Source: Blakeslea trispora (Eukaryota > Mucoromycota > Mucoromycetes > Mucorales > Choanephoraceae). Taken from it: a stretch of DNA of 64,000 nt. Numbering within the stretch: position 1 is the stretch's first letter; the number at the start of each line of letters is the position of its first letter. Shown piece by piece: positions 10,769 to 20,734 of this stretch. Under the pieces are notes generated by a model. It was not told the DNA's origin, searched no databases, and worked only from the letters and a program-made list of their open reading frames with translations. The position numbers and the translations under genes were made by a program. The DNA lies in the NCBI GenBank assembly GCA_025331445.1, contig JAIWNE010000103.1:56183-120182 (forward strand). The letters run 5' to 3'.

Positions 10769-11069
10769 GCTGAGATTAGATACATGACTATGAATTTCAT
10801 ACAAAAAGTAGAAAAAAATTTAAATCAGCCTATAAAATGAATGGTGTGACAAGTATTCCTATTTCAGCAAGAGAGAGAAGGAGAGAAGAAAAAAAAAGGG
10901 GGGGGGGAACACCCTTTTGTTTTATATGTACTTGGTGAGACCTTAAAAGACAGAGGGGTGACCTTCTTTTTTTCTGCTGATACACTTGTTTGTTCCTCTT
11001 TTTCTATATGCGAATGATTTATTCTCAAGTATTTTCCCTTTTTCTCTTGTTTTTTTTTATTCTGCACCC
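10769..11069. promoter_or_regulatory. divergent intergenic promoter region
   Basis: A 301-bp gap separates two divergent genes, the fucosyltransferase-like gene (-) and the FYRN/FYRC gene (+). It contains GA-rich and A-rich tracts and a run of eight or nine G at about 10900-10908. Both promoters must lie here; no specific site is recognised. Confidence 0.45.
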
Positions 11070-12318
11070 ATGAATTCAGTTACCAGTCAAGATAAATATG
11101 AGAGGATGAAGCGAAAACTGAGAGAAGCATTTGAGGTTTGATTTTCCTTTTTATCAATGGCTGCATAAAGTCTTATTTGTTTTCTTTCTCTTTTTTTTTT
11201 TATAGCTGAATGAAGCACTTTCGAAAGGCTTTGTTCGAGCCAAAAAGAAGATTCGTACTTTAACTTTTGAGAAAAAGTAAGTCTTTGTGAATTTTAGAGT
11301 ATATGCTTATGCATCCATCTATGTAGTCTTTTATTAGATACTATTGCACGCTTAAATCATTCAATGGCAATCAATGGTGATAATGTAAATGATAGCAATC
11401 CTAAGGGTTATCTAATCGAGACCACAGAAGACAGTAATAGTGAAACCGAGAGTGAGTTAAAGAAATTTCCTTCTACTAAGCTATACTTGATATTCATATT
11501 TTCTTTTTCAAGCATTCATTACTCTTAAGCCTGCTCATTCATTAAGCAGTAAAGAGAGTTCGCAGCCTACATTAACGACAGTAGCTTCTGCACCACCTAA
11601 ACGATCGAAAATTAACCGAGTAAACATAAAGACTCGTCGCGTACAGCCTATTGAAAGGGACAGCGAAGGAAAACCTATTTTGCCACAACAAATTGGTGTC
11701 TTGACTGTCCTTAATCTGGGTACCATAATTACAGACCGTGACACATTTCACAATGAGCGTTACATTTTCCCTGTTGGGTATACGGTGCGCAGAACATATC
11801 CAAGCATGACTGATCCTAATAGCAATACAATCATTACATCAACTATTTTAGATGGAGGTGATGGTCCTCGTTTTCATGTGGTAGCGGCTGATCAACCGGA
11901 TGAGCCAATCATTGCCAACTCAGCTACAGGAGCCTGGACAGTCGTTGTACGTCGTTCAAACGAAATTCGACATCGAGATCACTCAAACTCGGCTAGTGGT
12001 CCTGATTACTATGGATTTAAGCATCCTACCATTGCCAAGATGATCCAAGATCTACCAAATACACGTCACCTAAAGAATTACGTTTGGCAAAACTTTGAGG
12101 AGATGGAACTAAAGGCTGCTAAAGGTGTCATGGCTGCGGCCGAAAAGAAGAGAGACAATTTGGAGCATATGGGCAATGCTAATCGAAAGCCATCTCAGTA
12201 CTTTCCTATAGAAGAATATCACTCTCATCCATATTATGTTCAGCCTTCTCATCCAGTCAGATTAAATCAATCAGATGAAGAGATATATGGATTAGGTAGC
12301 AGCAAGACAGAATCTTGA
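11070..12318 (+). CDS. FYRN/FYRC-domain nuclear protein (TBRG1-like)
   Basis: Four exons keep one frame: 11070-11135, 11206-11276, 11327-11451 and 11513-12318, giving 355 aa. The N-terminus is a short coiled coil (YERMKRKLREAFELNEALSK) with basic patches. An FYRN domain follows from about residue 145 (GVLTVLNLGTI, YIFPVGYTVRRTYPS) and an FYRC domain to about 260 (DGPRFHVVAADQP, ATGAWTVVVRR). The end is Lys/Glu-helical. Coiled coil plus FYRN-FYRC without a SET or JmjC domain matches the TBRG1 class, thought to act in chromatin or transcription control. The third acceptor was chosen (ATGTAG at 11321-11326) because two nearer AGs lead to stops and this one restores a continuous helix. Confidence 0.85.
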
Positions 12319-12711
12319 TGATCGCTCTTTCCCCCAAGTATTTATTTATACCTTTCAGTTTTTTTTTTCTTCTTCTGCGTGTGTGCATGTGGCCGCTCTT
12401 TTTTTTTTTTTTTTTTTTACTTTTTTACATGCTTATACATTATTTATTTTCTACGACCTTTCTCTTCTGCTATCATAATATACGTCATATTCTATTCCTG
12501 TATTCTAATACTCTCTTAACTGAATAAACAATGCATCATTCAATTCATCAATATAAAAGAACTCGATTAAATAATGTTTATAAATCAATTCGGTAGAAGA
12601 AATACCAATGCCTTGTATAGCACATTGGTCTGAAAGTCTCCCTTAAGATTGGCCAAAAAGTATAGACAGAATATGGTGTTTTGCATAGTTAGGTATTTAT
12701 AAGTCTTGATT

Positions 12712-14529
12712 TCAAACAAAAACTAGTTGGATATCACCATTAAGCGCAATTGCATTGAGATTTCCATCAGGTTTCTTGCCTATACCGCGTGTTTTGTATC
12801 GATTGCCACTAACTTTGCCATAGTTTGCCTTTTCGACATGTGTCCATCGATATGGGTCAATGAGTTGCAGGTTATCGATTTTATGTGATTCAAGAGAAAA
12901 GATGCCTTCAAATTCAATAGGCTAATAATGATATATACTCAGTCTTCTCAAATGGATGCTTATGCTTTGTATATATAAAAAAAAAAGAGGATGGCTTACC
13001 ATATCAAGAGCAAGATTTCCTTGGCCTGTGAAAACATATACATGTGCATCGATTTTGTCTTGTACTTGCATCTGTACATATCCCTTATTCGTTTGCACAT
13101 TCATACTAGAGTTGATTGTACATGTATTAATATCGATATTGCCTTCTAAGGTTTTAATGCTGCCATAGTCTACTTGAGCGTCATTGACTGTAATGCTTCC
13201 ATAAGTGTTGGAGATAACCAAGTTGTTAGCAATCAAGGTATTTTCGGAGCGGATGACTCCATTTTTGTTGTTCAATTCCATATGTTTTAGTGCCTTGGCA
13301 CTATCCTTAAATAAAATCATGCCGTAGGATGTATAGATGCCAATGTCTTGTTTAGCATAGAGCTTTCTGGACACTTCGATAGCCGCATTACTTGTGATAA
13401 GTACTAAATCTTCACCTTCCCAGTCTGACATCATCTCAATGCCTGAGTTGCTAGTTGATAAGATGAGTTGATCGATATAGATTTTATCACTATATTTGAC
13501 TTGAATATTTGAATCAGGCGCATTAATGGACAAGCGCTGCATCTTTTTAGGTATATATACAATAGCATGGAGATCTACACATGAACTCGGTCTATTATGT
13601 GGTATATTGATCTGAACATTAACAGTATCGTCATCACGTGTTATACTATAAGACAATTCAGGATCATCAAGAAAGCTTTTAGGTGATGCTACAAAGACAG
13701 ATTGAAACGAGCCTTCTAAAATGCCCTGTTTTCTGTCAAAATCATCTAAAGCCTTAATAGTGATCATGCCCGTGCTCAATCGTCCACCCACTATATTGAG
13801 ATCGAAGCTGCCATTGCCAAAATTGATTTGTTTGTCAAGACCTTCCCATACGAAGCCATGAGAGCAATTGTCTGGAGTACCGGGTGCACCAAAGAATGCT
13901 TGTATGATCCGAAGAACGAGGCTGATACAAAGCAAGAGCATAAGGCATTTTGCAAGGTAGTCACAAAAGCTGTTTATTCTCTTTTTGTTTTGTTGATTTG
14001 GTGACGATGGTGGCTGTGTTGGTAAGGGTTGTGGTGGATTAGAATTAGGTGAGCCTAACGAATTTTTTTTTTAAGATTGAGATTGAATAGCCTTCAAGAA
14101 AACATGCCTCTTTTTTTTTTTCTTACCTATAAAACTTGGCGTTACGTGCCAAGGCCAATGATGATCTGATGTTGTGCTTGAAGGATGGATAGGTGAAATA
14201 GTACCATACCGACTTCCGCTTGCCTGTGGTAACTGTGGTACATTTTGTTGATATGGTAAACTATCAGATGATGAATGAAGAGGAAACGGTTCGTTTAAAG
14301 TGTGAGAATCATCTGTTAGTTCTAAAGGTGGTGCACTTGGATTTGTAGATATATCTGAAGATGCATAAGGTGGCGGAGGTTGATTCCAATATGATTCTTG
14401 GTTAAGGGTATAGTTTGAGTCGATATCTTTGCTTTTCTTTTTTTGGTTAACAGAGGGGGATCCAAAAAAATTGGCGGAAATCCTATTATCTGTATTTCTG
14501 TCAGAGTCGGATGAGCTATTTGGTATCAT
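12712..14529 (-). CDS. single-pass membrane protein with PPxY tail and repetitive beta ectodomain
   Basis: Three exons join in frame: 14127-14529, 13000-14054 and 12712-12921, giving 555 aa. The N-terminal 175 residues are disordered, Ser/Pro-rich, and hold a QPPPPYASS stretch with a PPxY motif, the usual ligand of WW domains in Rsp5/Nedd4 ligases. One membrane helix follows (CLMLLLCISLVLRIIQAFFG). The remaining 350 residues are rich in short Val/Ile-Asn-Gly strands (LVISNTYGSITVNDAQ, NKNGVIRSENT), resembling DUF4097-type adhesin-like beta-helices. No signal peptide is present, so type II topology with the beta region outside is inferred. The substrate or partner is unknown. Similar predicted proteins are, to my knowledge, common but uncharacterised in fungi. 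Confidence 0.75.
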
Positions 14530-14795
14530 GGTTCAACGACAGAGTAGAAATAATAGTAACAATAAAGAAGAAGAAATGTATAGAGAAAGAGAAAGAGAGA
14601 GAAAGAAAGAGAGAAAAGAGCGCAGTTTCTTTTGACCAGTGCATAAAGCTCTTTTTTTTTGTTTTTGTTTTTGGAGATATCAAATGATTTCTAGATTCAT
14701 TGCCCGCAACACTTGCTTATTTTTTCACGCGTTGAGACATCCATTCTAATCCTTTTCTTTCCCCCCTTTTTTTTTATTGTATATAACTTGAGTTG

Positions 14796-17700
14796 ATGGC
14801 TCGACTTCAAAACTATTTGAGTTCAGAATTCCTCGCCTCTGGACTCAGTCTTGAATTCAATGATTTTGTCAACAAAGTTACAAAAGCAAAAAGCAAAACA
14901 GTAATCCTCAGTCCCCTAAAGATTCTAAATAGCTTCAAAAGCTTACAAGACAGTAATTATTAGGAAGAAGCAAGTCATGTTGACGAAGAATTGCAACGAT
15001 TGTCTACACGTATAAGCTTACCGGACGTAACTTCGGTAGGAGATAGATTGAAAGAGATGAGATTCAAATATCTTAACTTTTAAAAAGTCAAAGATGAAAG
15101 ATTATTTGATTCGACTTGTGCACTGCTATATGCTTGGATATGATGTAGACTTTAGTATTATTCATGCGATTATGGCAACACAAAGTGGAGAAACAGCAAT
15201 GGAGAGGCGTGTTGGTAATGCTTAGATATTTAAAAGAAAAGGCAGCTAAACATATGGACTGATGGTGATCCAACAGGATACCTTGCTTGTATCTTGTTTT
15301 TAGGACATGCGCATGAACTAGTCATCATGCTCATCAACTCATTGCAAAGAGATCTTAAAAGCCAGAATTACCTCGATCAATGTGCTGCCTTGAATGCAGT
15401 GTGTTACCTGGATCACACTGAATTGTTAGATAACGTACTTGATATAGTGATTCAATTGTCAACATATCAAAAGTAAGGCTCTTCTTTTTTCTTCTGGGCA
15501 AAGCAAACACATTTTTATCTTTTTTTTCTTTTTATGATGATAGACAGATAGTGCGCAAAAAAGCTGTACTTGCTCTTTGCTTTCTCTATAAAAAGACAGA
15601 CTTGAGCATCGAGCGCATTGAGCCTGTGTTACGAGGTGCTTTAGAGGACAAAGACACAAGTGTAGTTTTTGCAGCTTTGTCTGTTTGGAAGATTATTTTA
15701 ACGGTAAGCTAGCTTAGAGAATGATTTGAGAAGAGTTGCTGACACCTATAGTTTAGGAAAATGTGTCTCAGTACCAGGATTTAGTTCCAACGTTTATCAA
15801 AATTCATAGACAAATTCTTGAAAAGCGAATTCACAATCGTTTGTGTACCATGGTGTTTTGGCGCCCTGGGCTCAATTAGAGTGCCTTGGTATCTACAGAT
15901 TATATCAACAGTCGAATATTGGGTAACCTTGGGCTAGCTCTATAAACATGATGTTGTACATACTCATTCTTATTGTTTGCAGGTCATCCGATGATATTTG
16001 CTCTATTGTGATCGACTGTTTAAAGAGCATGGAGAAAAAAGTAGACACGGCATTCGGTAATACACTATATCACATATCGCTGTGATTCAATATTGATGTG
16101 TCCATGCAGCTATTGTATTAGAATGTATAAAAATCTTAGCGTGTATGGATACTGCTTATTCAAGAAAATTAGCATCTGAAGAGACGAGTCCTTTTCGAGA
16201 TGTTTTGGAGCCTTACCTTTCGGCAAGCAATCACAATATCAAATATCTGGGGCTTGTAGGCATGTCCCATATTAGTACAGACATATGGGACTCGAGTTGG
16301 CTAAATGGGGCCTTATTGTCCAAGATTATCTGTGACTCATATAGCGATATCACTGTGATAACACAAGCTATAGAGAATTTGGACAGAATCATCTGTACTG
16401 ACGTACTAAAGGCAATCAGTTCAACTCTAACAGAAGCATTGAACCGAAGTTGCGAGATGAAAGGCTGCAACACAGCCCTTGGTTATTGGCTTATCAATCG
16501 AATGGTAGAACACAAGACAGATGAAAGTTGGTTTATGGAAACAATGATGGGCTTAATGGCTGGAACACGAAAAAATCTAGATGACGATTATATGGAGACA
16601 CAGTGTAACGTTTTGAAAGAAAGTAAGGTACAGCAGAAGATAAAGATGACCTCATCATTCATGACAATGTGCTCTTTATTTTTCTTATATCAGTGCTTGA
16701 TGAAGAAACTGAGGCAGACTCACTGAGAAAGACTTCTGTCAATACTTCCTATCGACTCTTGAGAAAGACAAGTTCCAATGTCCTTTCTCCTTTATTTGTT
16801 CAGTTTATGTTTTGGGTAAACACACAAGAAGAGCATATATACCCAATTTATTCATCTTGATGATAGACACTAGGAGAGAACGGCTATTTGAGTAGAGAAT
16901 ATAATGATATAGACATTATGAAGCAACTTCAGAAATGGATTTTGTTAGTTCAAGGTAAATACCATTCATTTCGAAAAAGCTGCTTTCTCAACAAGCACTA
17001 TTATGCTAGATGATTACCTGCAAATACATGGACTCAAGTCGATCAAGCAATGCATAAAAAGATCCAACAAGTGGCTATCAAGTTTCGACAGAATTTCAAA
17101 AGAATATCGAAAATCGCCTTTACCGGAAAAACAAGAGGCAAAATATTTTTATGTGCAAAAAAAAACAAAGTAGGTTGACTCATTAATCTGATGTTATAGG
17201 TGGCTCAAGAAATACTCCTTCTTATTCAAGATCCTAATTTTGAGAAAGAGATATACGACATAAGCCTATCAGATATGCAATCTTCGTTCAATGTAATGAA
17301 AAAAAAAAAAGCAAAGAGAGACAACATATCTTTTTGACGCTAATGCTTTGATTGTTAGTTGACCGAGAATCCCAACCAGCCAACCAATGTTAGAAAATAT
17401 CCTGCTAATGATAGTAACTAGAAAATCTGTGATAGTTTCAGACGCACTGACATGCTTATTGTTTTAGGTCATCGTGAGAGACAATCGTCCCTTTCATCAC
17501 CATCCTCTTCAACTTCTTCTTTATATCGAAATGAGTAAGTGTGCATTAATTATACAGAAAAAAAAACCCCCCCATCTCAACTGTCTCTCCTATTTGTTGA
17601 CCCGTAAGGCTGAAGAATCTCGTATCCACAGGTAACGTGTTTCATGTAACATCGTGTAATATTAACCTTGCACACTCACACGCATCTTCAGAAGGTTACA

Positions 17701-18139
17701 CACAGTCGACAAAAAAGGTATAGTATAGCACAGAAGGCCCAGAAAGGCTGACTTCATCTTCTTGTGTGTTTATTTGTAGAATAAGCATGACCTTGTATCC
17801 AGTCTTATCGAACTAGAACTGGACGATAGTGTGCAGATGACAACAGAGAAGTTTGGAGAACTATGGCTTCAGTATGCTGTAGAAAGAAAGCTGAGATTTG
17901 AATGCTCTATTACTAATTGTGAGAAGTTGGCAAGAAAGTTAATTAAATCCTGGCGCATTATAGTTATTCAGGTGATTGGACAAGAGTTTATTGCAGTAGA
18001 AGCAATAACAAACACTGCTCAACCAGTTCCGGATGTGTTGGTTCATGTTGCTTTACTAGACAATCAACTTGAATTGACTCTTAAAGCCAAACAATCTGAC
18101 AAACCAATATCGAGATTCTTAGCGCAAAGACGTTTATAA
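14796..18139 (+). CDS. AP-4 adaptor complex epsilon subunit, with an apparent frameshift
   Basis: A multi-exon gene for the large epsilon subunit of AP-4, a coat adaptor for sorting at the trans-Golgi network. Ten in-phase exons could be traced: 14796-14900, 14964-15035, 15088-15214, 15277-15472, 15544-15703, 15757-15922, 15983-16056, 16110-16622, 16694-16815 and 16867-16954. They encode the adaptin trunk, including ERRVGYLACILFLGHAHELV, SLQRDLKSQNYL.QCAALNAV and ASNHNIKYLGLVGM. The final exon (about 17779-18139) carries the AP4E C-terminal domain (FGELWLQYA...). In exon 6 the frame breaks between about 15816 and 15846: one missing base near 15843 would rejoin it, and the downstream exon phases agree. 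Exons from 16955 to 17778 are uncertain. Either the gene is newly broken or the assembly has an error. Confidence 0.85.
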
Positions 18140-18332
18140 AGAGATATCGCTTATAATAATGACAATTTTACTATTTTCGTAAATTAAGCAGGATTGTTTT
18201 CGTATAATAACAAAGAAAAAAAAAAGAGGGAGAAAAGGATAAAGAGGGGGGGAAATAACAAGACATACACACGTACACACATATGAAAACACAAAAAAAA
18301 AACACTTATAAAAAGAGAGAAATGAGGGAGTA

Positions 18333-18903
18333 TTAGGAGGGCTGCTGATTTCCATTTTCAACCATCGTGTTATCAGGGGCATTTAAGCAAGATTGGATTA
18401 GATTCTTTCCTTCTGGCTTCGTGACAAGAGGCTGTAATTTTGGTGTTGTGAAGGTATATACAAGGCCAGTTTCTGATACAACAAGTAATAGCACCTGTGT
18501 GCCTGTCAACGTACTGAGCTCATAAGCCTAATCACAAACAAAAAATGAAGTTAGCTACTTGACTTTAAAGTAATATTCTTCTGTTTGAGCATCTCCTATC
18601 ACTCTAACTATTTACCTTTTTCATGATACCAGCCTTACGTTTAGAGAAGGTGATATGCCGTCTTGTCTTGTCTTCAATATATTCAATTTTGATTTTACGA
18701 CGACCTGAACGTCTAGAAGGCTTTTTGTCATCGTCGTCTTCGTCATCTTCGTCAAGATCTTGACCATTGTCCATAATAACCTGATTTATCTGTTGTTGTT
18801 GTTGTTGTTGGTGTTGCATAGGCATTTGTTGCCTTGTAGTAGGCTGCACCATATATTGCTGAGGGTGCTGAGCGGGTGTATAGTAACCAGTTGTTGACTG
18901 CAT
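18333..18903 (-). CDS. SRF/Mcm1-type MADS-box transcription factor
   Basis: Two exons, 18616-18903 and 18333-18527, join exactly and give 160 aa. A Gln-rich N-terminus and an acidic block (DEDDEDDDDKK) precede the MADS box at about residues 65-120. It contains GRRKIKIEYIEDKTRRHITF, then SKRKAGIMKK, split by the intron from AYELSTLTGTQVLLLVVSET. The SAM-like extension follows (GLVYTFTTPKLQPLV, LIQSCLNAPD). This is the SRF/Mcm1 subtype rather than MEF2, as shown by the GTQVLLLVVSETG sequence. It should dimerise on CC(A/T)6GG boxes and recruit partner regulators. The protein is short, with almost nothing after the extension. Its 3' end converges with AP-4 epsilon at a 193-bp gap. Confidence 0.93.
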
Positions 18904-19071
18904 TTAGAATAATCCAGTCTAAAGTGTGAAAAGAAAGTAAGAAAAGAGAGAAGAAAAAAGAAAAAAAAAAAAGGACATTGTTTGGAACCTTATTATCAAT
19001 TGTGTTGCATGTATTTTGCGTGTGTGTGTGTGTGCGCATTCTTTTTATATCTATTTCTTGAAATCTACACC

Positions 19072-19083
19072 ATTTCCGGAAAT
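19072..19083. promoter_or_regulatory. 12-bp palindrome upstream of the MADS gene
   Basis: ATTTCCGGAAAT is a perfect palindrome about 170 nt upstream of the MADS start, beside a (TG)n tract at 19019-19034. A dimeric-factor site is possible. It lacks the AT-rich core of a Mcm1/SRF box, so autoregulation is not claimed. Confidence 0.3.
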
Positions 19084-19215
19084 AGATGGCAAAAAAGATT
19101 GCACAATAAAAAAAAAAAAATTAGATGGCGCTACCGAGAAAAAAAAAAAAATAACACCTGAACACTCTTTTTTTTTTTTTCTTCAAGCAGATTACACACA
19201 AGAAAAACATAACAA

Positions 19216-20090
19216 ATGAGCATCGGAATTGTCCAAGAAGAAGAAAAGGCGATGTCTTTGATGAGCCTGTTGAGATGAGTGTTGGCAATTTTGACACCTA
19301 CATGGACTTGAAGTTGCTTGAAAGATCAGAAAAGATGGAGATGACGCTGATCGAGGTCAGAGGCGATAAGAAGAAGCACTTTTTTTTTTTCACTTGGTCT
19401 ACGACAGAGGCTTTAAGACTTCTGAAGCAACAAAAAAAGCTGGATGCACCTAGACATACCGCTTATGATTGGTTCAAAAGGGAAGAAGGTGCAGCTCGAA
19501 AATGGCTGAAGGAGCCCCAGCTAGTTCAAGAAGAAAAAGTTAGGCACCTAAAGGTTCTGAATGACGAACATACAAGCATTTCTTGTTTCAGAGATGCAAC
19601 AATAAATGAAGCGATGAAGAGTCTTACCAGCCAATTCAAAAGCCTCAAAATTTCGAAAACTGTTGTCCATGATTTTATGGTCAACGACTGTGCTCTTATC
19701 ATCAAGAATGGTCGCTTTGAGAATAAAGAAATTCTCTTGCACACTTCTTCAAATGAACAGAAAATCTGATGAAAACAGATATTGATTTCCACAAACCAAA
19801 GGCAAAAAAAAAGAGAGAGAGAATAGGCACTGTTCTTGGTCATCATTTCTAAATGCACTTGATGGACATGAGTGATTCAAAAGATGTCTTCTCCAAAGAC
19901 AATAGAAACCGCGAATGAGACCATCCTTGATTTTTTCTTTGTCACAGTATCATCTACTGTTTGTCCAAGTCTTACTAGTGTGATGGTCGAGATGGCAATA
20001 CTATTGATCCCCCCCCCCCTGAAAAATTGGCTTACGGATGAACCGGCTGATAGTTTTCATTCAAGTTCTTAAATCGATGGTCCGCATAAT
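19216..20090 (+). mobile_element. decayed Tc1/mariner-like transposase, N-terminal half readable
   Basis: The frame 19275-19769 (164 codons) holds an HTH-like start (AYDWFKREEGAARKWLKE). A second region is typical of zygomycete Tc1-like transposases just ahead of the catalytic core (INEAMKSLTSQFKSLKISKT, VVHDFMVNDCALIIKNGRF). After the stop at 19769 only shifted scraps continue (VLGHHF, then ALDGHE), and a 10-nt C run lies at about 20011-20020. The DDE catalytic region is destroyed. Both ends are uncertain and no terminal repeats were recognised. Confidence 0.6.
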
Positions 20091-20734
20091 TGTAACGATA
20101 ATTGATCACAAAAAAAAAAGACAAGTATTACGGATTGCACACTCAAGCAGTAGGTATTGCACATCTCTGGACAATAAAGTAGTCCATTGAAGCTTTTTTA
20201 TAAAATAAAATAAAAAAAAAGTGCTAAATCATCATGGCACCAAAGAGATAAAGGCTGCTAATATCAAGTGCAAAGGTTGCCGTTCATTTAATAATAATAA
20301 TAAAAATCCAACCGATGGTATTATAATTCACTAAGGAACCTTTTTATTCATGTTACTGGCAGATGTCATAGCTATTACTTTTATGTATCAAAACGCTCAA
20401 GCTCTGGGGCTTAGATGTTGTGAAGTGATTTTCTATAGTATGATTCTTGACTCGCATAGATTAGCCTTGAAACATGTTTTCGAAGCAGTTCATTTTAAAT
20501 GGGCTATTGATATGTGTTCCTAATCTCTTGATCAGTATGGTTTTGAGTTGTTTATCAATCAATACTACAAGTCAACCAAGAATAGGCCCGAGCATGCTCA
20601 CAAGTATGCCAGCTTTACTAGATTGCTTATAATTTCTGAACAAGAACAAAAAAAACAGGCCTACTGCTACTCCCTCAATATCTGATTAGATTTAGCAACG
20701 ACTATATATGCCTATTTACATCATAACGTTTATT
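20091..20734. other. intergenic, probable transposon debris
   Basis: Plus-strand reading from about 20347 to 20685 is nearly open with one stop and has protein-like composition (AHKYASFTRLLIISEQEQKK), but no start, splice signals or family are evident. It is probably the tail of a degraded element and ends where the SKN7-like gene's 3' end begins. Confidence 0.35.

Noticed and set aside
10769..10804. Upstream extension of the fucosyltransferase-like protein
   Set aside because: The extension starts at TTG; the ATG at 10768 directly precedes the basic tail and membrane anchor.
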